A DNA stretch of 64,000 nucleotides from Halonotius pteroides (GCF_003605635.1 NZ_QMDW01000001.1:1-64000); one strand, 5' to 3'. Shown: positions 24,770 to 33,985, numbered from the stretch's first letter. Numbers and translations are program-made. Notes: generated by a model not told the origin, from the letters alone.

Positions 24770-27272
24770 ACGCCCCTAACACGTCCTCAAGGATCATCGC
24801 ACCAGTGGCAGTATCTAGCGGATCGTTATTATTCCCACAGTCTTCGCTCATCACACACAACGGACACCCACGCCGTCGGCCACATTCACAGTCGCCAATA
24901 TGGGCAGCCGTCCGTTCGGCAAGCGTTTCGATATTCTCATAGATCGCCTTCGAGAACCCGATCCCGCCATCGATGCCATCGTGGACGAACCATGTGGGCC
25001 CAGCGATCGTCTCGTGGGGATGTGACAGCATGGAGAGCCCACCGATATCATTGTTATCAACCATCAGCTCCAATGGAGCCAGCTGAATAATCCCGTGTTC
25101 GGCGGCATGAATCCCGCCACCGTAGGTGTATCGTGACTGCTCGTTCGGGACGTTTCGATCGCTTCCAGCACGACTGGTCGGCTCTAAGAGAGGCTGCTCA
25201 AGTGCGTCAATTGTCTTCGCAAGATGGTTTTCGGGTAAGGCAACCCACAACAGCTCTGTTTGGAGGTCAAGCGGCGGTGTCTCCGTTGGCAGTGGGCCCT
25301 CAACAAGCTCTCCGGTCTGGAAGTCCCGAACCATGTAGCTCCCATAGGTGATCCGAACCGTTCCAGTGCCGAAGTAGACATCATACCCGCCGGCCAGGCT
25401 AGTATGATCGCGAACCTCAAGCTCCTGGATCTGTTTTTCCGACAGCGTTTGGGTGTAACGAGATGTGGCCACCTTCTGGACGTGGATACATGGGTGTGGC
25501 TGGCTGTGATCTATCTCGGTCACTTCGTACTGCTGGCCAGCGTGAAGGAACAACGCGCCCTCGTGATAATCCCGGTAGGCACGCTCCTTGGCAACTGGAT
25601 CGTGATCGATCTCACCGTTGGTGCAGAGTACCTCATAGTCGGTGCCTGTGGTACCATACATCGAAATCCGACTTTGTGGCCGACGATCACCCCGATAGGT
25701 GACCCCGCTGGCGTCGAGATCACCGGCTTGCTCAAGCAGGCCTGCGTCCTGCCACATCGCAGTCATCTCACGGAATCGATCCTCGCCGCCGAGATACGGG
25801 GCATCCGCAGCTGTGAGCGGCCGTTCGGCGGCTGCCGCCAACAGGTGATCGGCAAACACGCGGTCGTTGTCGATCGAGACCACCGCATCTTCCACGGTCT
25901 CATCATCGAAGAGGTATGCAGGGTTGTCGAGGATGTATGCGTCCATGGCGTCTTTGCCACCGACAAGCACCGATAGTGCGTCACTGGCTCCCCGTCCGGC
26001 TCGTCCGATCTGCTGCCAGAAGGATTGTTTCGTTCCAGGGTAGGAATCCGTCACTGTCGCATCAACGGAGCCGATGTCGATACCCAACTCTAAGGCATTC
26101 GTCGAGATGACCGCATCGAGAGTGGTTCCTTTCAGTTGATTTTCGACCGCTCGCCGCTTTTGTTTGCCGAGCCCAGCGTGATAGGGTTCAACATCGATGT
26201 ACTGCTCTCGCGGATGATCTCTGGCTGCCCCAACCGCTTGCTTCGCACCGATCTCGGTGCCCTGTCGGGCCGTTGTAAACTGCAGGGTTTGCATCCCATT
26301 GATCGCAAGATGAGCTGTCACCGAGGCCGCCTCACGGGCACTGGAGCGGCGGGCTTGCTCAAACCCCTCCATGAGGTCACCACTGCCATCATCGTAGTCT
26401 TCGAGGGGTTCCTCATCAAGTGGTGGCTCCCAAAGTACGATATCTCGACTCCCCCGTGGAGAGCCATCCGCATCGATGACCTGGAAATCAGCCCCAGTGA
26501 GCGTTCCAGCATGGGTTGCTGGATTGCCGATCGTCGCCGTCGTCATCACGAATTGCGGATCAGACTCATAGTGAGCAAGCACCCGTCGGAGTCGCCGGAG
26601 GATCCACGCGACGTGGGTGCCCATGACGCCGCTGTACTCGTGGCCCTCATCGATGACAACGAGTTCAAGATTGCTGTAGAAGCGATGCCAGCCACGATCC
26701 TTGTTGTGGCGTGGCAGATAGACATTCAATCCTGCTGGATTGGTGAGAATGACGTTTGCTGTCTCTCGGATCCGTCGTTTTCGTTCATTTTTCGTGTCGC
26801 CATCATACACACCGACGGTGGTATCAAGCTCTAAGCTCTCCCGCAGCCCATCGTTGAGTGCTTTTTCCTGATCGGTCGTCAAGGCCTTCGTCGGAAAGAG
26901 ACAGAGGGCCGTCGCGTCGGGATTCCCGAGGTGGTTGCGTGCAATTTGGAGCTGGTAGATCAGTGTTTTGCCGGAGGAGGTTGAGGTGGTCACGACGACA
27001 TTCTCGTCGTTGGCGAGCAACTCAAGCGCGTCGGCCTGATGCGAATAGAGCTCATGGTCGAGTCGCGATGAGAGTGGCTCTTGGAGCACCGTGTTTGGAG
27101 CAACCGTATCGGCTGTTTGAGCGGCGAGTCGTTCGCTGTGACAGATTTGATCTCGCCAGTCAGGAAATGAGTCTTGCAGTTGCTCCTCAGAAAGGATCTG
27201 GCGTCGTGTTGTCCCACCGTCAGTGATCGGTCTGGTATCGTGAGCGTTCATGTTGATCCGAAATGGTTGCAT
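24756..27272 (-). CDS. mrfA: MrfA-type DEAH helicase (DUF1998, YprA/Hrq1 family)
   Basis: Superfamily 2 helicase of 838 residues. Walker A is TSTSSGKTLIYQ (Lys102), motif II is VIDEGHEYSG, motif III VMTTATIGNP, and motif VI QQIGRAGRG. The C-terminal DUF1998 zinc region has CECGRRRGCPLCVMSEDCGN, the four-cysteine cluster of MrfA. In Bacillus the MrfA-MrfB pair repairs mitomycin adducts independently of UvrABC. Here the nuclease partner lies directly upstream with a six-base gap. Confidence 0.88.
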   Translation of the reverse strand: MQPFRINMNAHDTRPITDGGTTRRQILSEEQLQDSFPDWRDQICHSERLAAQTADTVAPNTVLQEPLSSRLDHELYSHQADALELLANDENVVVTTSTSSGKTLIYQLQIARNHLGNPDATALCLFPTKALTTDQEKALNDGLRESLELDTTVGVYDGDTKNERKRRIRETANVILTNPAGLNVYLPRHNKDRGWHRFYSNLELVVIDEGHEYSGVMGTHVAWILRRLRRVLAHYESDPQFVMTTATIGNPATHAGTLTGADFQVIDADGSPRGSRDIVLWEPPLDEEPLEDYDDGSGDLMEGFEQARRSSAREAASVTAHLAINGMQTLQFTTARQGTEIGAKQAVGAARDHPREQYIDVEPYHAGLGKQKRRAVENQLKGTTLDAVISTNALELGIDIGSVDATVTDSYPGTKQSFWQQIGRAGRGASDALSVLVGGKDAMDAYILDNPAYLFDDETVEDAVVSIDNDRVFADHLLAAAAERPLTAADAPYLGGEDRFREMTAMWQDAGLLEQAGDLDASGVTYRGDRRPQSRISMYGTTGTDYEVLCTNGEIDHDPVAKERAYRDYHEGALFLHAGQQYEVTEIDHSQPHPCIHVQKVATSRYTQTLSEKQIQELEVRDHTSLAGGYDVYFGTGTVRITYGSYMVRDFQTGELVEGPLPTETPPLDLQTELLWVALPENHLAKTIDALEQPLLEPTSRAGSDRNVPNEQSRYTYGGGIHAAEHGIIQLAPLELMVDNNDIGGLSMLSHPHETIAGPTWFVHDGIDGGIGFSKAIYENIETLAERTAAHIGDCECGRRRGCPLCVMSEDCGNNNDPLDTATGAMILEDVLGAFEAD

Positions 27273-27278
27273 GATTGG

Positions 27279-28892
27279 TTAGGAAAAATCAGCCAACGAG
27301 CCCTGCGAACTGTTCTCGCCGGTCGGTGTTTGTGTCGCCGGCTCGCGGCGTGCCGCTGTTTCAAGATGCTCATAGATCGTTGCGAGAGCTCGGACATCAT
27401 CCTCACAATACTGTTCAAGACGTTCCCAATTTGGTTCAACTGCTCCATCGGATTCGGTCTCGCTTGTAATCTGTCTCCGGTAGGCTGTATAGATCTCTGC
27501 GACAGTTGCGCCATCGATCCCATTGGTTGTTGGCTCCCAGCCAAGTGCCTCAGCCACGGGTTCGAGTTTGTTGGTTCGCCCTGGGAGTGCCACATTGCCG
27601 CCGTTCTTCGTTGTCGCCCAGTAATACACATCAAGGTGATACCGATCAGTCCACGTATCCACGAGACCGGGATAGTGCTCTCTGAGTTGCTCTGTGATGA
27701 CAGGGAAATCAAAGTCATAGCCGTTCCACGCCACGATCGGGCGGCCGGCTGCCGCCCCAGTGAGCCACGTTATGAAGGCCTCAAGATGTGCGCCATCATC
27801 AACCGCCTGTTCACGGAAGCTCATGTAGTTGCCTTCGGCTGGCCCGCCATCGAGAACCCCGATGAGCCACGCCGTCGATGGATTCAGACCATCTGTTTCG
27901 ATATCGATAAACACCGGCTCTTGATTAGGGAGTGAATCATCACCGGTTGGGATCACCGTCTCTGTCGTCCGGGCCTCCGCTGCTGTCTGTATATTCTCAG
28001 CTGAACTCCGACCCAGGCCTGGTAGCTCAGCGAGCGTTCGGAGTGGCATCGCCACAAGATCCCTTACTGAGGTGATCCCAGCATCTCGCAGGGCTTCGAT
28101 TCGGGTTGCTCCAATCCCATGCACACCCCGCAGGCCAAACGACTGTGGGTCAACGTCTGAAACGTCAATGGCACCGTTTGAATAGACCTCGATGATCGTC
28201 GCCGGAACTGTCTGTGTCGTGGTTCCGACACCAAGATCCGCCTCAGACGTTCCGATACCGACAAACCGTGTGACCGCCCCGGTTGATGATCGATAGTTCG
28301 TCGTGAACCCAGCCCGCAAAGCAGTCGATAGATGGAGTGTCTGTTCACCCCACCAGTGGTCAGGAAGTCGGTCACGATAGCTGTCGACCCCGGTGAGAGT
28401 CGCCGATCGCTGATATGGATCCACCGACAACGAAACGGCTTGGGTGATCACACACCGATTGGACGGAGTGTTGTGTTGATCAGTGGATCGATTTTGCTGA
28501 CGGGCGATCTGGTTGGTATCGAGTGGCTCGGCTCCCATCGGGAGAGCGATCACATCACACTCACCAGCACCAACGGCCACAACGTCCGGCCGCATCCCAC
28601 TCCCAGCTTTTAGAATCTCGAGATCTATCTGTCGCTGTAAGCTGGGTTTAACGACCTCTGCTTGGGGGTCGCTGGCGACGACCACATCGGGTGCGGTACG
28701 CTCAATCATCGCCGTGATCGTCTCGGTGTGAGCCTGATTGACTGCCTGGCCTGACAACGATAACAACCGCGTCGGCGACTCATCCGGAGGTGGCAGGGTG
28801 GGAACGGTTGCGGTCTCGCTGCCTCCATCTGCGGTGAGTCGCCCTCCAACAGCGAAACCAGAACTGCGGGAGGAAGCCCAATCGTCACTCAT
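27279..28892 (-). CDS. mrfB: MrfB-type RNase H-like exonuclease
   Basis: A 537-residue protein with three parts: an N-terminal region unlike known domains (~1-260), a helix-hairpin-helix DNA-binding pair (GVHGIGATRIEALRDAG and LAELPGLGRSSAENI, ~265-315), and a DEDD exonuclease of the YprB_RNaseH-like type. Its acidic residues sit in VFIDIETDGL, AWNGYDFDFPV and YCEDDVRALA. Compared with bacterial MrfB the N-terminal part is long. It heads the mrfB-mrfA-HTH operon. Confidence 0.85.
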   Translation of the reverse strand: MSDDWASSRSSGFAVGGRLTADGGSETATVPTLPPPDESPTRLLSLSGQAVNQAHTETITAMIERTAPDVVVASDPQAEVVKPSLQRQIDLEILKAGSGMRPDVVAVGAGECDVIALPMGAEPLDTNQIARQQNRSTDQHNTPSNRCVITQAVSLSVDPYQRSATLTGVDSYRDRLPDHWWGEQTLHLSTALRAGFTTNYRSSTGAVTRFVGIGTSEADLGVGTTTQTVPATIIEVYSNGAIDVSDVDPQSFGLRGVHGIGATRIEALRDAGITSVRDLVAMPLRTLAELPGLGRSSAENIQTAAEARTTETVIPTGDDSLPNQEPVFIDIETDGLNPSTAWLIGVLDGGPAEGNYMSFREQAVDDGAHLEAFITWLTGAAAGRPIVAWNGYDFDFPVITEQLREHYPGLVDTWTDRYHLDVYYWATTKNGGNVALPGRTNKLEPVAEALGWEPTTNGIDGATVAEIYTAYRRQITSETESDGAVEPNWERLEQYCEDDVRALATIYEHLETAARREPATQTPTGENSSQGSLADFS

Positions 28893-29013
28893 TGTAAAGA
28901 AAACCGTGTTACATCTATATCAAACCTTGAGTGCTAACCGATCAATGTATTTGAAACACCTCTCTCAATGTGGCCGGTTTGCGAATCCAGATGCCATGAT
29001 CTGTGTATGGTAG

Positions 29014-29325
29014 TTGGATAGCAGTTTAGTCGAATTCGTAGCTGATTCGTTGCTGACAAACATCCGTCGAGTCGAGAGTGTACCTGCGCTGCGTATAATG
29101 CCGCCATCGTCTGCTCTCAGGCCGTTTTCATCGTCGCCGTTTCGGCATCCAGTTCAATACCACGTGGCAGATTCCATCCCAGTGCATCCGCCAGCCATCA
29201 ATCCCTCTGATCGATGGACGACCGAGTTTGCGTTGGATGCCGATGGGGTGCCACCAGCTATTGTCTCACTGTTGGGCGATACGGAACTGACGGTTGGAGA
29301 CGTAGGCCCGCGGCAATCGTGGTAG
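29014..29325 (+). pseudogene. Coding-like debris between repair genes
   Basis: The last ~45 codons (SDRWTTEFALDADGVPPAIV and LLGDTELTVGDVGPRQSW) look like real protein. The first 55 do not, and the start is a TTG. On the other strand a short frame around 29120-29200 reads LADALGWNLPRGIELDAETA, also protein-like. The stretch 28893-29528 thus seems to hold two truncated gene pieces and no intact gene. Confidence 0.3.
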
Positions 29326-29528
29326 CACTACACCGCTGTTGTCTAACGGCTGTCGTGCTGTTTTCAGTGTGCCAGTTTCGAATAGCTAACTAATACTGGA
29401 TTAGATTGAATGGCTTTTGTTGGTTAGCAATCGAATCCAGCGAACCAGTGATCACAGCCCATGACTGATGAATTGCGCTGTGCATCTCGCACTGCCCTCT
29501 TGATAGAATTGTGATAGGCCTGGCTATG

Positions 29529-29882
29529 CTATCTTCGGCAAGAGTCTCTCTCAGTACCCTCGTCTGTCTGCCGCCAGCCAAGGGATTGTTGATTAAGCTC
29601 TTCGACAGCGGGCCGTCCGTTGGCGAGCATGCGATCTGCAACCGTGATTGCGGCTCGTAACTGGGCTTCAGAGAGATGTTTGTATGCCGGTGACCTGCTG
29701 ATGTGGTGTGACCACTCATCCCTGAAGAGTGTATCGAGTACCACCCGGGCAAAGCAGTGATCATCAGTGATCGGCCAGCCATCGCTCGCCTGTGCTTTGG
29801 CAGGCAACTTCTCGGTGACCTTCTGCAGATACTCCTCCCGGAGGGCAGAGATATCGGTTCCAGAGAGAGTCTGTTGATTCAT
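29529..29882 (-). CDS. Conserved-looking hypothetical protein, 117 residues
   Basis: Helical protein. DDHCFARVVLDTLFRDEW followed by SPAYKHLSEAQLRAAITVAD resembles a domain seen in several haloarchaeal and methanogen proteins of unknown role. There are no membrane segments. The flanking DNA gives no operon partner. Confidence 0.5.
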   Translation of the reverse strand: MNQQTLSGTDISALREEYLQKVTEKLPAKAQASDGWPITDDHCFARVVLDTLFRDEWSHHISRSPAYKHLSEAQLRAAITVADRMLANGRPAVEELNQQSLGWRQTDEGTERDSCRR

Positions 29883-30026
29883 ACGATATCAGTTATTGGG
29901 TCTTGGTATGAATCAACATTGGCATCATCAAGTATGCCCTGTGGATGTGCCAATCAGCCCTCAAAGTGTTCAGTTTTACTCAGACACACTACAGTTGGTT
30001 CATACACCACATGACAGGAAGCGCAG

Positions 30027-30206
30027 TCATTGCTCGATTATCTCTCCGTCTCCGACAGCAAGTGTCCCCTCAAGCTCAGTAAGGAGTTCTTCGCCTTCCT
30101 CACGGAGTTCTTGTGCCTCCTCAAGTGACACCTCGCCGTTTTCAAGTTGTTCAATGATCGCTTCAACTCGGTCTACCTTGTCGCTGACTGGAGTATTCTC
30201 GCTCAT
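30027..30206 (-). CDS. xseB: Exonuclease VII small subunit
   Basis: A 59-residue helical hairpin: VDRVEAIIEQLENGEVSLEE then AQELREEGEELLTELEG, the expected XseB pattern. Its ATG overlaps the TGA of xseA (ATGA), so the two are translationally coupled. The small subunit binds the large subunit's coiled coil in the bacterial enzyme. Confidence 0.88.
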   Translation of the reverse strand: MSENTPVSDKVDRVEAIIEQLENGEVSLEEAQELREEGEELLTELEGTLAVGDGEIIEQ

Positions 30207-31441
30207 GATGTTAGATAGAGGGTGGTAAGGCCAAGCACGATCACCACGAGTACAGCGATGATGATCTTGTAGCGTCGCTGCTGTCTGGCCATCTTCGCCC
30301 TGATTTCACTCTTTGCCTCGTCACGCACTGCTTCGACTGTTTCTTCAAGTTCCTCTTCATGTTCCTTCTCCTGTTCAAGGGTTCGGTAGCCGGTGTCCAA
30401 CCGGTTCCGCAATTCGAGCAGCTTTGCCTCAACGTGGCGATCAGCAGCATTCGCGAGTGAGGCTTCTAACTCGTGTAGCCGACCGGCAACCACGCTTTGG
30501 TAGGCGTTATTGAGCGTGGTCTTTGAGGCTGTGAGTTTGGTGTCGACAGTACCCTGGTATGCCGTATCGAGTCGCTCCGCAAGCCGCGTTCGCTTCTGAT
30601 CGAGATCAGCTCGCTTCGGGACGACCTCGCCAGCATGCGTTGGTGTCATAAACCGATAATCAGCCACCTCGTCGGCGAGCGTCTGATCATCCTCATGACC
30701 GATGCCCACCGCTGTCGGGGTATCAGTGTTAGCGACGACCCGACAGAGCGGCATTTCGTTGAAGATCCGGAGCGTCTTGTCTGCACCACCGCCACGGGTG
30801 ACAACGATCACATCAACGGCTGCATCCTCGTCGAAGGTTGCAACACCGCTCATCAGCGCTTGGAGTGCATTCGGGCCTTGGACACTGGCGTCGTTGATCT
30901 TGATATCGACTTGCGGATACCGATCATGGATTGCGGTGACAGCATCAATCCGTGCGTCGCTATCGGCTGATGTGACAAGGCCGACTGTCGTTGGTAGCTC
31001 CGGGAGTGGCTGTTTTTGCTCGTCGTCAAGTAGGCCGTCACCGGCGAGTTTCTCCTTGTTTTCAGCGTAAACTTGACTGTACTCGCTTTTACCCATATTG
31101 ACGACATCCTCGACAATGAGAGAGCACGACCCCTGTGGCTCGTAATAAGAGAGCTCGCCGCGAACAGCGACGTGCATCTCTTCATCAGGTTTTGTGTTCA
31201 ACCCCTTGTATCTGAACCCAAAAACAACACAGTGAATAGATGCATCGCCTGAAACGAGATCGAAGTGGAGGTGGCCGTTAGCCGATCGACAATCTGACAC
31301 ATCGCCGATGACATAGTCATGCACAAGCTCTTGATTCTCATCAATGACGGCGGCTATCTCGTCGTTGAGTGTGGCTACGGTGACGACATCATCGCTGTCA
31401 AGTTCAACCGGCCCGGCCGCCGATTCATCTGCTTTTGCCAT
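30203..31441 (-). CDS. xseA: Exonuclease VII large subunit with C-terminal membrane helix
   Basis: A 412-residue subunit. The N-terminal OB fold (VIGDVSDCRSANGHLHFDLV) is followed by the catalytic domain (VGLVTSADSDARIDAVTAIH, VIVVTRGGGA, VGIGHEDDQTLADEVADYRF) and a long coiled coil. The chain ends in a hydrophobic segment, IIIAVLVVIVLGLTTLYL, which ordinary XseA lacks. The start at 31441 (MAKADESAAG) is chosen because upstream residues are unlike the family. Role: degradation of single-stranded DNA. Confidence 0.88.
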   Translation of the reverse strand: MAKADESAAGPVELDSDDVVTVATLNDEIAAVIDENQELVHDYVIGDVSDCRSANGHLHFDLVSGDASIHCVVFGFRYKGLNTKPDEEMHVAVRGELSYYEPQGSCSLIVEDVVNMGKSEYSQVYAENKEKLAGDGLLDDEQKQPLPELPTTVGLVTSADSDARIDAVTAIHDRYPQVDIKINDASVQGPNALQALMSGVATFDEDAAVDVIVVTRGGGADKTLRIFNEMPLCRVVANTDTPTAVGIGHEDDQTLADEVADYRFMTPTHAGEVVPKRADLDQKRTRLAERLDTAYQGTVDTKLTASKTTLNNAYQSVVAGRLHELEASLANAADRHVEAKLLELRNRLDTGYRTLEQEKEHEEELEETVEAVRDEAKSEIRAKMARQQRRYKIIIAVLVVIVLGLTTLYLTS

Positions 31442-31594
31442 CCACTTTGTGGTACGCTTGATACCATCAAAAAGCTGTTCAGGTTTGTCTACGACATCCT
31501 TCGCGTCGCCAACGACGCAGCTTCCCACGCACGGGGAATCCAGCCTGGTAGATTTCAATCCGAGTAGGCCACCATGGTCTGTATATCACGGGCC

Positions 31595-31624
31595 GTTTCA
31601 GACGACCCCTCGTGGGATTGAATA
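31595..31624 (+). CRISPR. Solitary degenerate CRISPR repeat
   Basis: Thirty bases beginning GTTTCAGACGACCCCTCGTG and ending GGGATTGAATA-like sequence match the haloarchaeal 30-nt repeat class (GTTTCAGACGAACCC...) with a few changes. No further repeat is seen at the expected 60-70-base steps on either side, and no cas gene is present. It is the left member of two repeat sites that flank the preQ0 genes. Confidence 0.55.
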
Positions 31625-31680
31625 AAATGCTCGTTGGCGAGGGATGGGGAATATGAGCCAGACAACTCAAAGAACGGCTA

Positions 31681-32370
31681 TCACGAGAATGTTGGCCGTT
31701 CTGCGTACTTAATCGGATCTTGTGTACCAGCATTGCGGAACGCTTCAAGCCGAAACGCGCACGCATCACATGTACCGCATGCCGGCTCGTTGTCTCGATA
31801 ACATGACCACGTGATTTCGTAGGGGACATCAAGCTCAAGTCCACGCTCAGCAATTTCTGTTTTCGACCACTCAACGAACGGAGCCATCAGATCGATGTCC
31901 GTCTCTGGTTTCGTCCCGAGATCAATCACGTTCTGGAACGCCTCGAAAAACTCTGGACGGCAGTCTGGATATCCAGAGAAGTCCTCTGTGTGTGCTCCAA
32001 TGAACAACGCCGATGAGTCAGTCGCTTCAGCGTACGATGTTGCCATCGACAACAGGTTCGAATTCCGGAACGGAACGTACGATGTCGGTATCTCGTCACT
32101 ATCTAAATCTGCATCAGCCACATCCATCTCATCATCTGTGAGACTCGATTCCCCGATTTGGGCTAAATGCTCTGTTTCAATATGCAGGGAGTCGACTGCA
32201 TTGACTTCGTCGGCGAGTGCTTTTGCGCACTCGTATTCTTTATTTTCAGTCCGCTGCCCGTACGATGTATGCAGGAAGTAGGGCTCGTAGCCCTGATCCA
32301 TCGCTTCGTACACAGCGGTTGCACTATCCATTCCTCCGGATACCAGAATGACTGCACTTTTGTTGCTCAT
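31681..32370 (-). CDS. queC: 7-cyano-7-deazaguanine synthase
   Basis: Last enzyme of preQ0 formation: converts 7-carboxy-7-deazaguanine to preQ0 with ATP and ammonia. The PP-loop is ILVSGGMDSATAVYEA, and the zinc motif CYRDNEPACGTCDAC lies near the C-terminus. In haloarchaea preQ0 feeds archaeosine in tRNA. It is 112 bases downstream of queE and in the same direction. Confidence 0.95.
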   Translation of the reverse strand: MSNKSAVILVSGGMDSATAVYEAMDQGYEPYFLHTSYGQRTENKEYECAKALADEVNAVDSLHIETEHLAQIGESSLTDDEMDVADADLDSDEIPTSYVPFRNSNLLSMATSYAEATDSSALFIGAHTEDFSGYPDCRPEFFEAFQNVIDLGTKPETDIDLMAPFVEWSKTEIAERGLELDVPYEITWSCYRDNEPACGTCDACAFRLEAFRNAGTQDPIKYAERPTFS

Positions 32371-32482
32371 TGTCGCTCAATTTTGTCGGACGTGTCGTTT
32401 GTTTGTTCTCTATGTGGGCTCTGACATCCACACTCCCCACTCTTTACAGTACTCTCTCGGCTGTGGCGTCTCCATTTGCTGG

Positions 32483-33250
32483 TCACGTTCCTGGTGCGTC
32501 GTTCCACAGATCAACATGGAGTCGTGGTGTGTACCGGTAGCCGTACTCCATAGCAAGCTCAGCCACCTCGCTGCGCGTTCCATCGAGTTGTTCACGAGTC
32601 ATTCCCTCCGGCATCAACAATACATCATCATCTGCTACTGTGGTCGTTGTTGTCGCTCGTATCCGATCAACCACGTCCGTAATCTCCTGCATATCCTCCT
32701 CTCCGGTCACGACGAATTTCAGTTGTGTCTCGTAGTCGTCGATCAATTGCGACAGTGCCTCCATATCGATCCGGTCTTGCTCGTGTTGGCCTTCCCACTC
32801 GCCATCGCCTTTCGGATCTCGATCAGGTGTCGGTGTACTGCTCGCCAGCTTCGGGCTAATACTGGCGAGGTCGATGGGTGCATCCCGGTAAATCGTTCCG
32901 TTCGTCTCCACTGTGGTATGATATCCATCTGCTGTTAGTTGTTCTATGAGGGCTACTGACTCCTCGTGAATGAGTGGCTCTCCACCGGTGAGCACCACAT
33001 GAGTAGCCTGCTTATGAGAGTGGACTTCCTCCAAAATTGAGTCCACATCTCGCCACGCCCCAGTCGGCTCCCAAGACGTGTGATACGAATCACAGAACCA
33101 GCATCGTAGGTTACATCCTGAGGTTCGTATGAAGACTGTTGGTACGCCTGCTAAGGTACCTTCCCCCTGCAACGAATAGAACAACTCGTTGATCGGGAGG
33201 TCGCCATCAGTGTCAGGTTCGGTCTCTTCTACTTCAGCGTTGACAGGCAT
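32483..33250 (-). CDS. queE: 7-carboxy-7-deazaguanine synthase (radical SAM)
   Basis: Radical SAM enzyme of 255 residues. The [4Fe-4S] motif is SGCNLRCWFCDSYHTSW, preceded by FYSLQGEGTLAGVPTVFIRT, and the SAM-binding motif is LTGGEPL. It converts carboxytetrahydropterin to 7-carboxy-7-deazaguanine. The ATG at 33250 follows the queD stop by two bases. Confidence 0.95.
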   Translation of the reverse strand: MPVNAEVEETEPDTDGDLPINELFYSLQGEGTLAGVPTVFIRTSGCNLRCWFCDSYHTSWEPTGAWRDVDSILEEVHSHKQATHVVLTGGEPLIHEESVALIEQLTADGYHTTVETNGTIYRDAPIDLASISPKLASSTPTPDRDPKGDGEWEGQHEQDRIDMEALSQLIDDYETQLKFVVTGEEDMQEITDVVDRIRATTTTTVADDDVLLMPEGMTREQLDGTRSEVAELAMEYGYRYTPRLHVDLWNDAPGT

Positions 33251-33252
33251 GA

Positions 33253-33717
33253 TTACGGGGCCGCACACAGTTCACCGGTCTCACGAACAGACACGGCGAT
33301 CTCTGAGACAGTTTCTGGCAGTGCATCGGACAGTTCCCCCTCAAGCAGCACAGCCATTACCTCTGCTGTGGGTGGATGGTCGATGATAACCAGCGAATCC
33401 TCGTCACCGCTTCGCTGAAATGCCTCAATGAGGGGATCACCTCGTTCTACGAGAAACCGATGATCCCATTCAGATATTACTGAGGTAATATCACCCTTAT
33501 CAACGATCCAGCCTTCCGAAGTCAGTTCGCCAGTCACCGAAACGGTGATCTCGTAGTTATGACCGTGTGGCCTGCTGCATTTTCCTTCGTGGTGAAGTAT
33601 CCGATGCCCTGTACTGATTCGAATGGGCCGATCCTCCCCGACACGCAGTTCTCGTTCACCTGCATCAGCGAGGGTTTCATCATCTGGTGATTGATTACTG
33701 GATAATCCTTGAGACAT
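33253..33717 (-). CDS. queD: 6-carboxytetrahydropterin synthase
   Basis: First dedicated step of the preQ0 pathway, of the PTPS fold, 154 residues. The zinc histidines lie in STGHRILHHEGKCSRPHGHN, with the catalytic Cys in GKCSRPHGH and the later DHRFLVERGDPL. It heads the queD-queE-queC operon. The first ~25 residues are an acidic extension. Confidence 0.93.
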   Translation of the reverse strand: MSQGLSSNQSPDDETLADAGERELRVGEDRPIRISTGHRILHHEGKCSRPHGHNYEITVSVTGELTSEGWIVDKGDITSVISEWDHRFLVERGDPLIEAFQRSGDEDSLVIIDHPPTAEVMAVLLEGELSDALPETVSEIAVSVRETGELCAAP

Positions 33718-33832
33718 ATCTCAAGAATATTCAGGTGGTACTTATGCGTGCCTATCTGAGCGAATCTAACCTATCATCCTTACTTGTCGAGCACCCATTG
33801 TTGGGTGGTAGTTTGGCGTCCCCCAATGGAGA

Positions 33833-33928
33833 GTTTCAAACGAACCCTTGTTGGGATGAAGCAATCATCTACAGCTACCCGGACGGTGACGACAACGAGT
33901 TTCAGACGAACCCATATGAGGTCAAAGT
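33833..33928 (+). CRISPR. Two-repeat CRISPR fossil with one 36-nt spacer
   Basis: Repeat 1 (33833-33862) begins GTTTCAAACGAACCC and ends GGGATGAAGC, close to the haloarchaeal 30-nt repeat. The spacer 33863-33898 is 36 nt, a normal length. Repeat 2 (33899-33928) keeps the first 15 bases GTTTCAGACGAACCC and then decays, as terminal repeats do. No leader and no cas gene are visible. The open frame across it (33687-33941) is an artefact of the repeats. Confidence 0.72.
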
Positions 33929-33985
33929 GGTCAACCAGTAAAATAATCTGTTGCGTATCAAATCAATGGTTGAAACGTATGTTAA

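Noticed and set aside
25260-25976. 238-codon plus-strand frame inside mrfA
   Set aside because: Shadow of the helicase gene; low-complexity composition and no motifs.
27174-27935. 253-codon plus-strand frame across mrfA/mrfB
   Set aside because: Spans the junction of two well-supported minus-strand genes and has no recognisable domain.
31529-31594. Further CRISPR repeats left of 31595
   Set aside because: At the expected repeat step no GTTTCAG-like start or GAAGC-like end was found.
33786-33813. An additional degenerate CRISPR repeat (ACCCATTGTTGGGTGG)
   Set aside because: It resembles only the repeat centre, lacks GTTTCA, and its distance to the next repeat is 20 bases instead of about 36.
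33687-33941. 84-codon open frame
   Set aside because: It runs through the CRISPR repeats and spacer; the repeated FQTNP peptide is simply the translated repeat.
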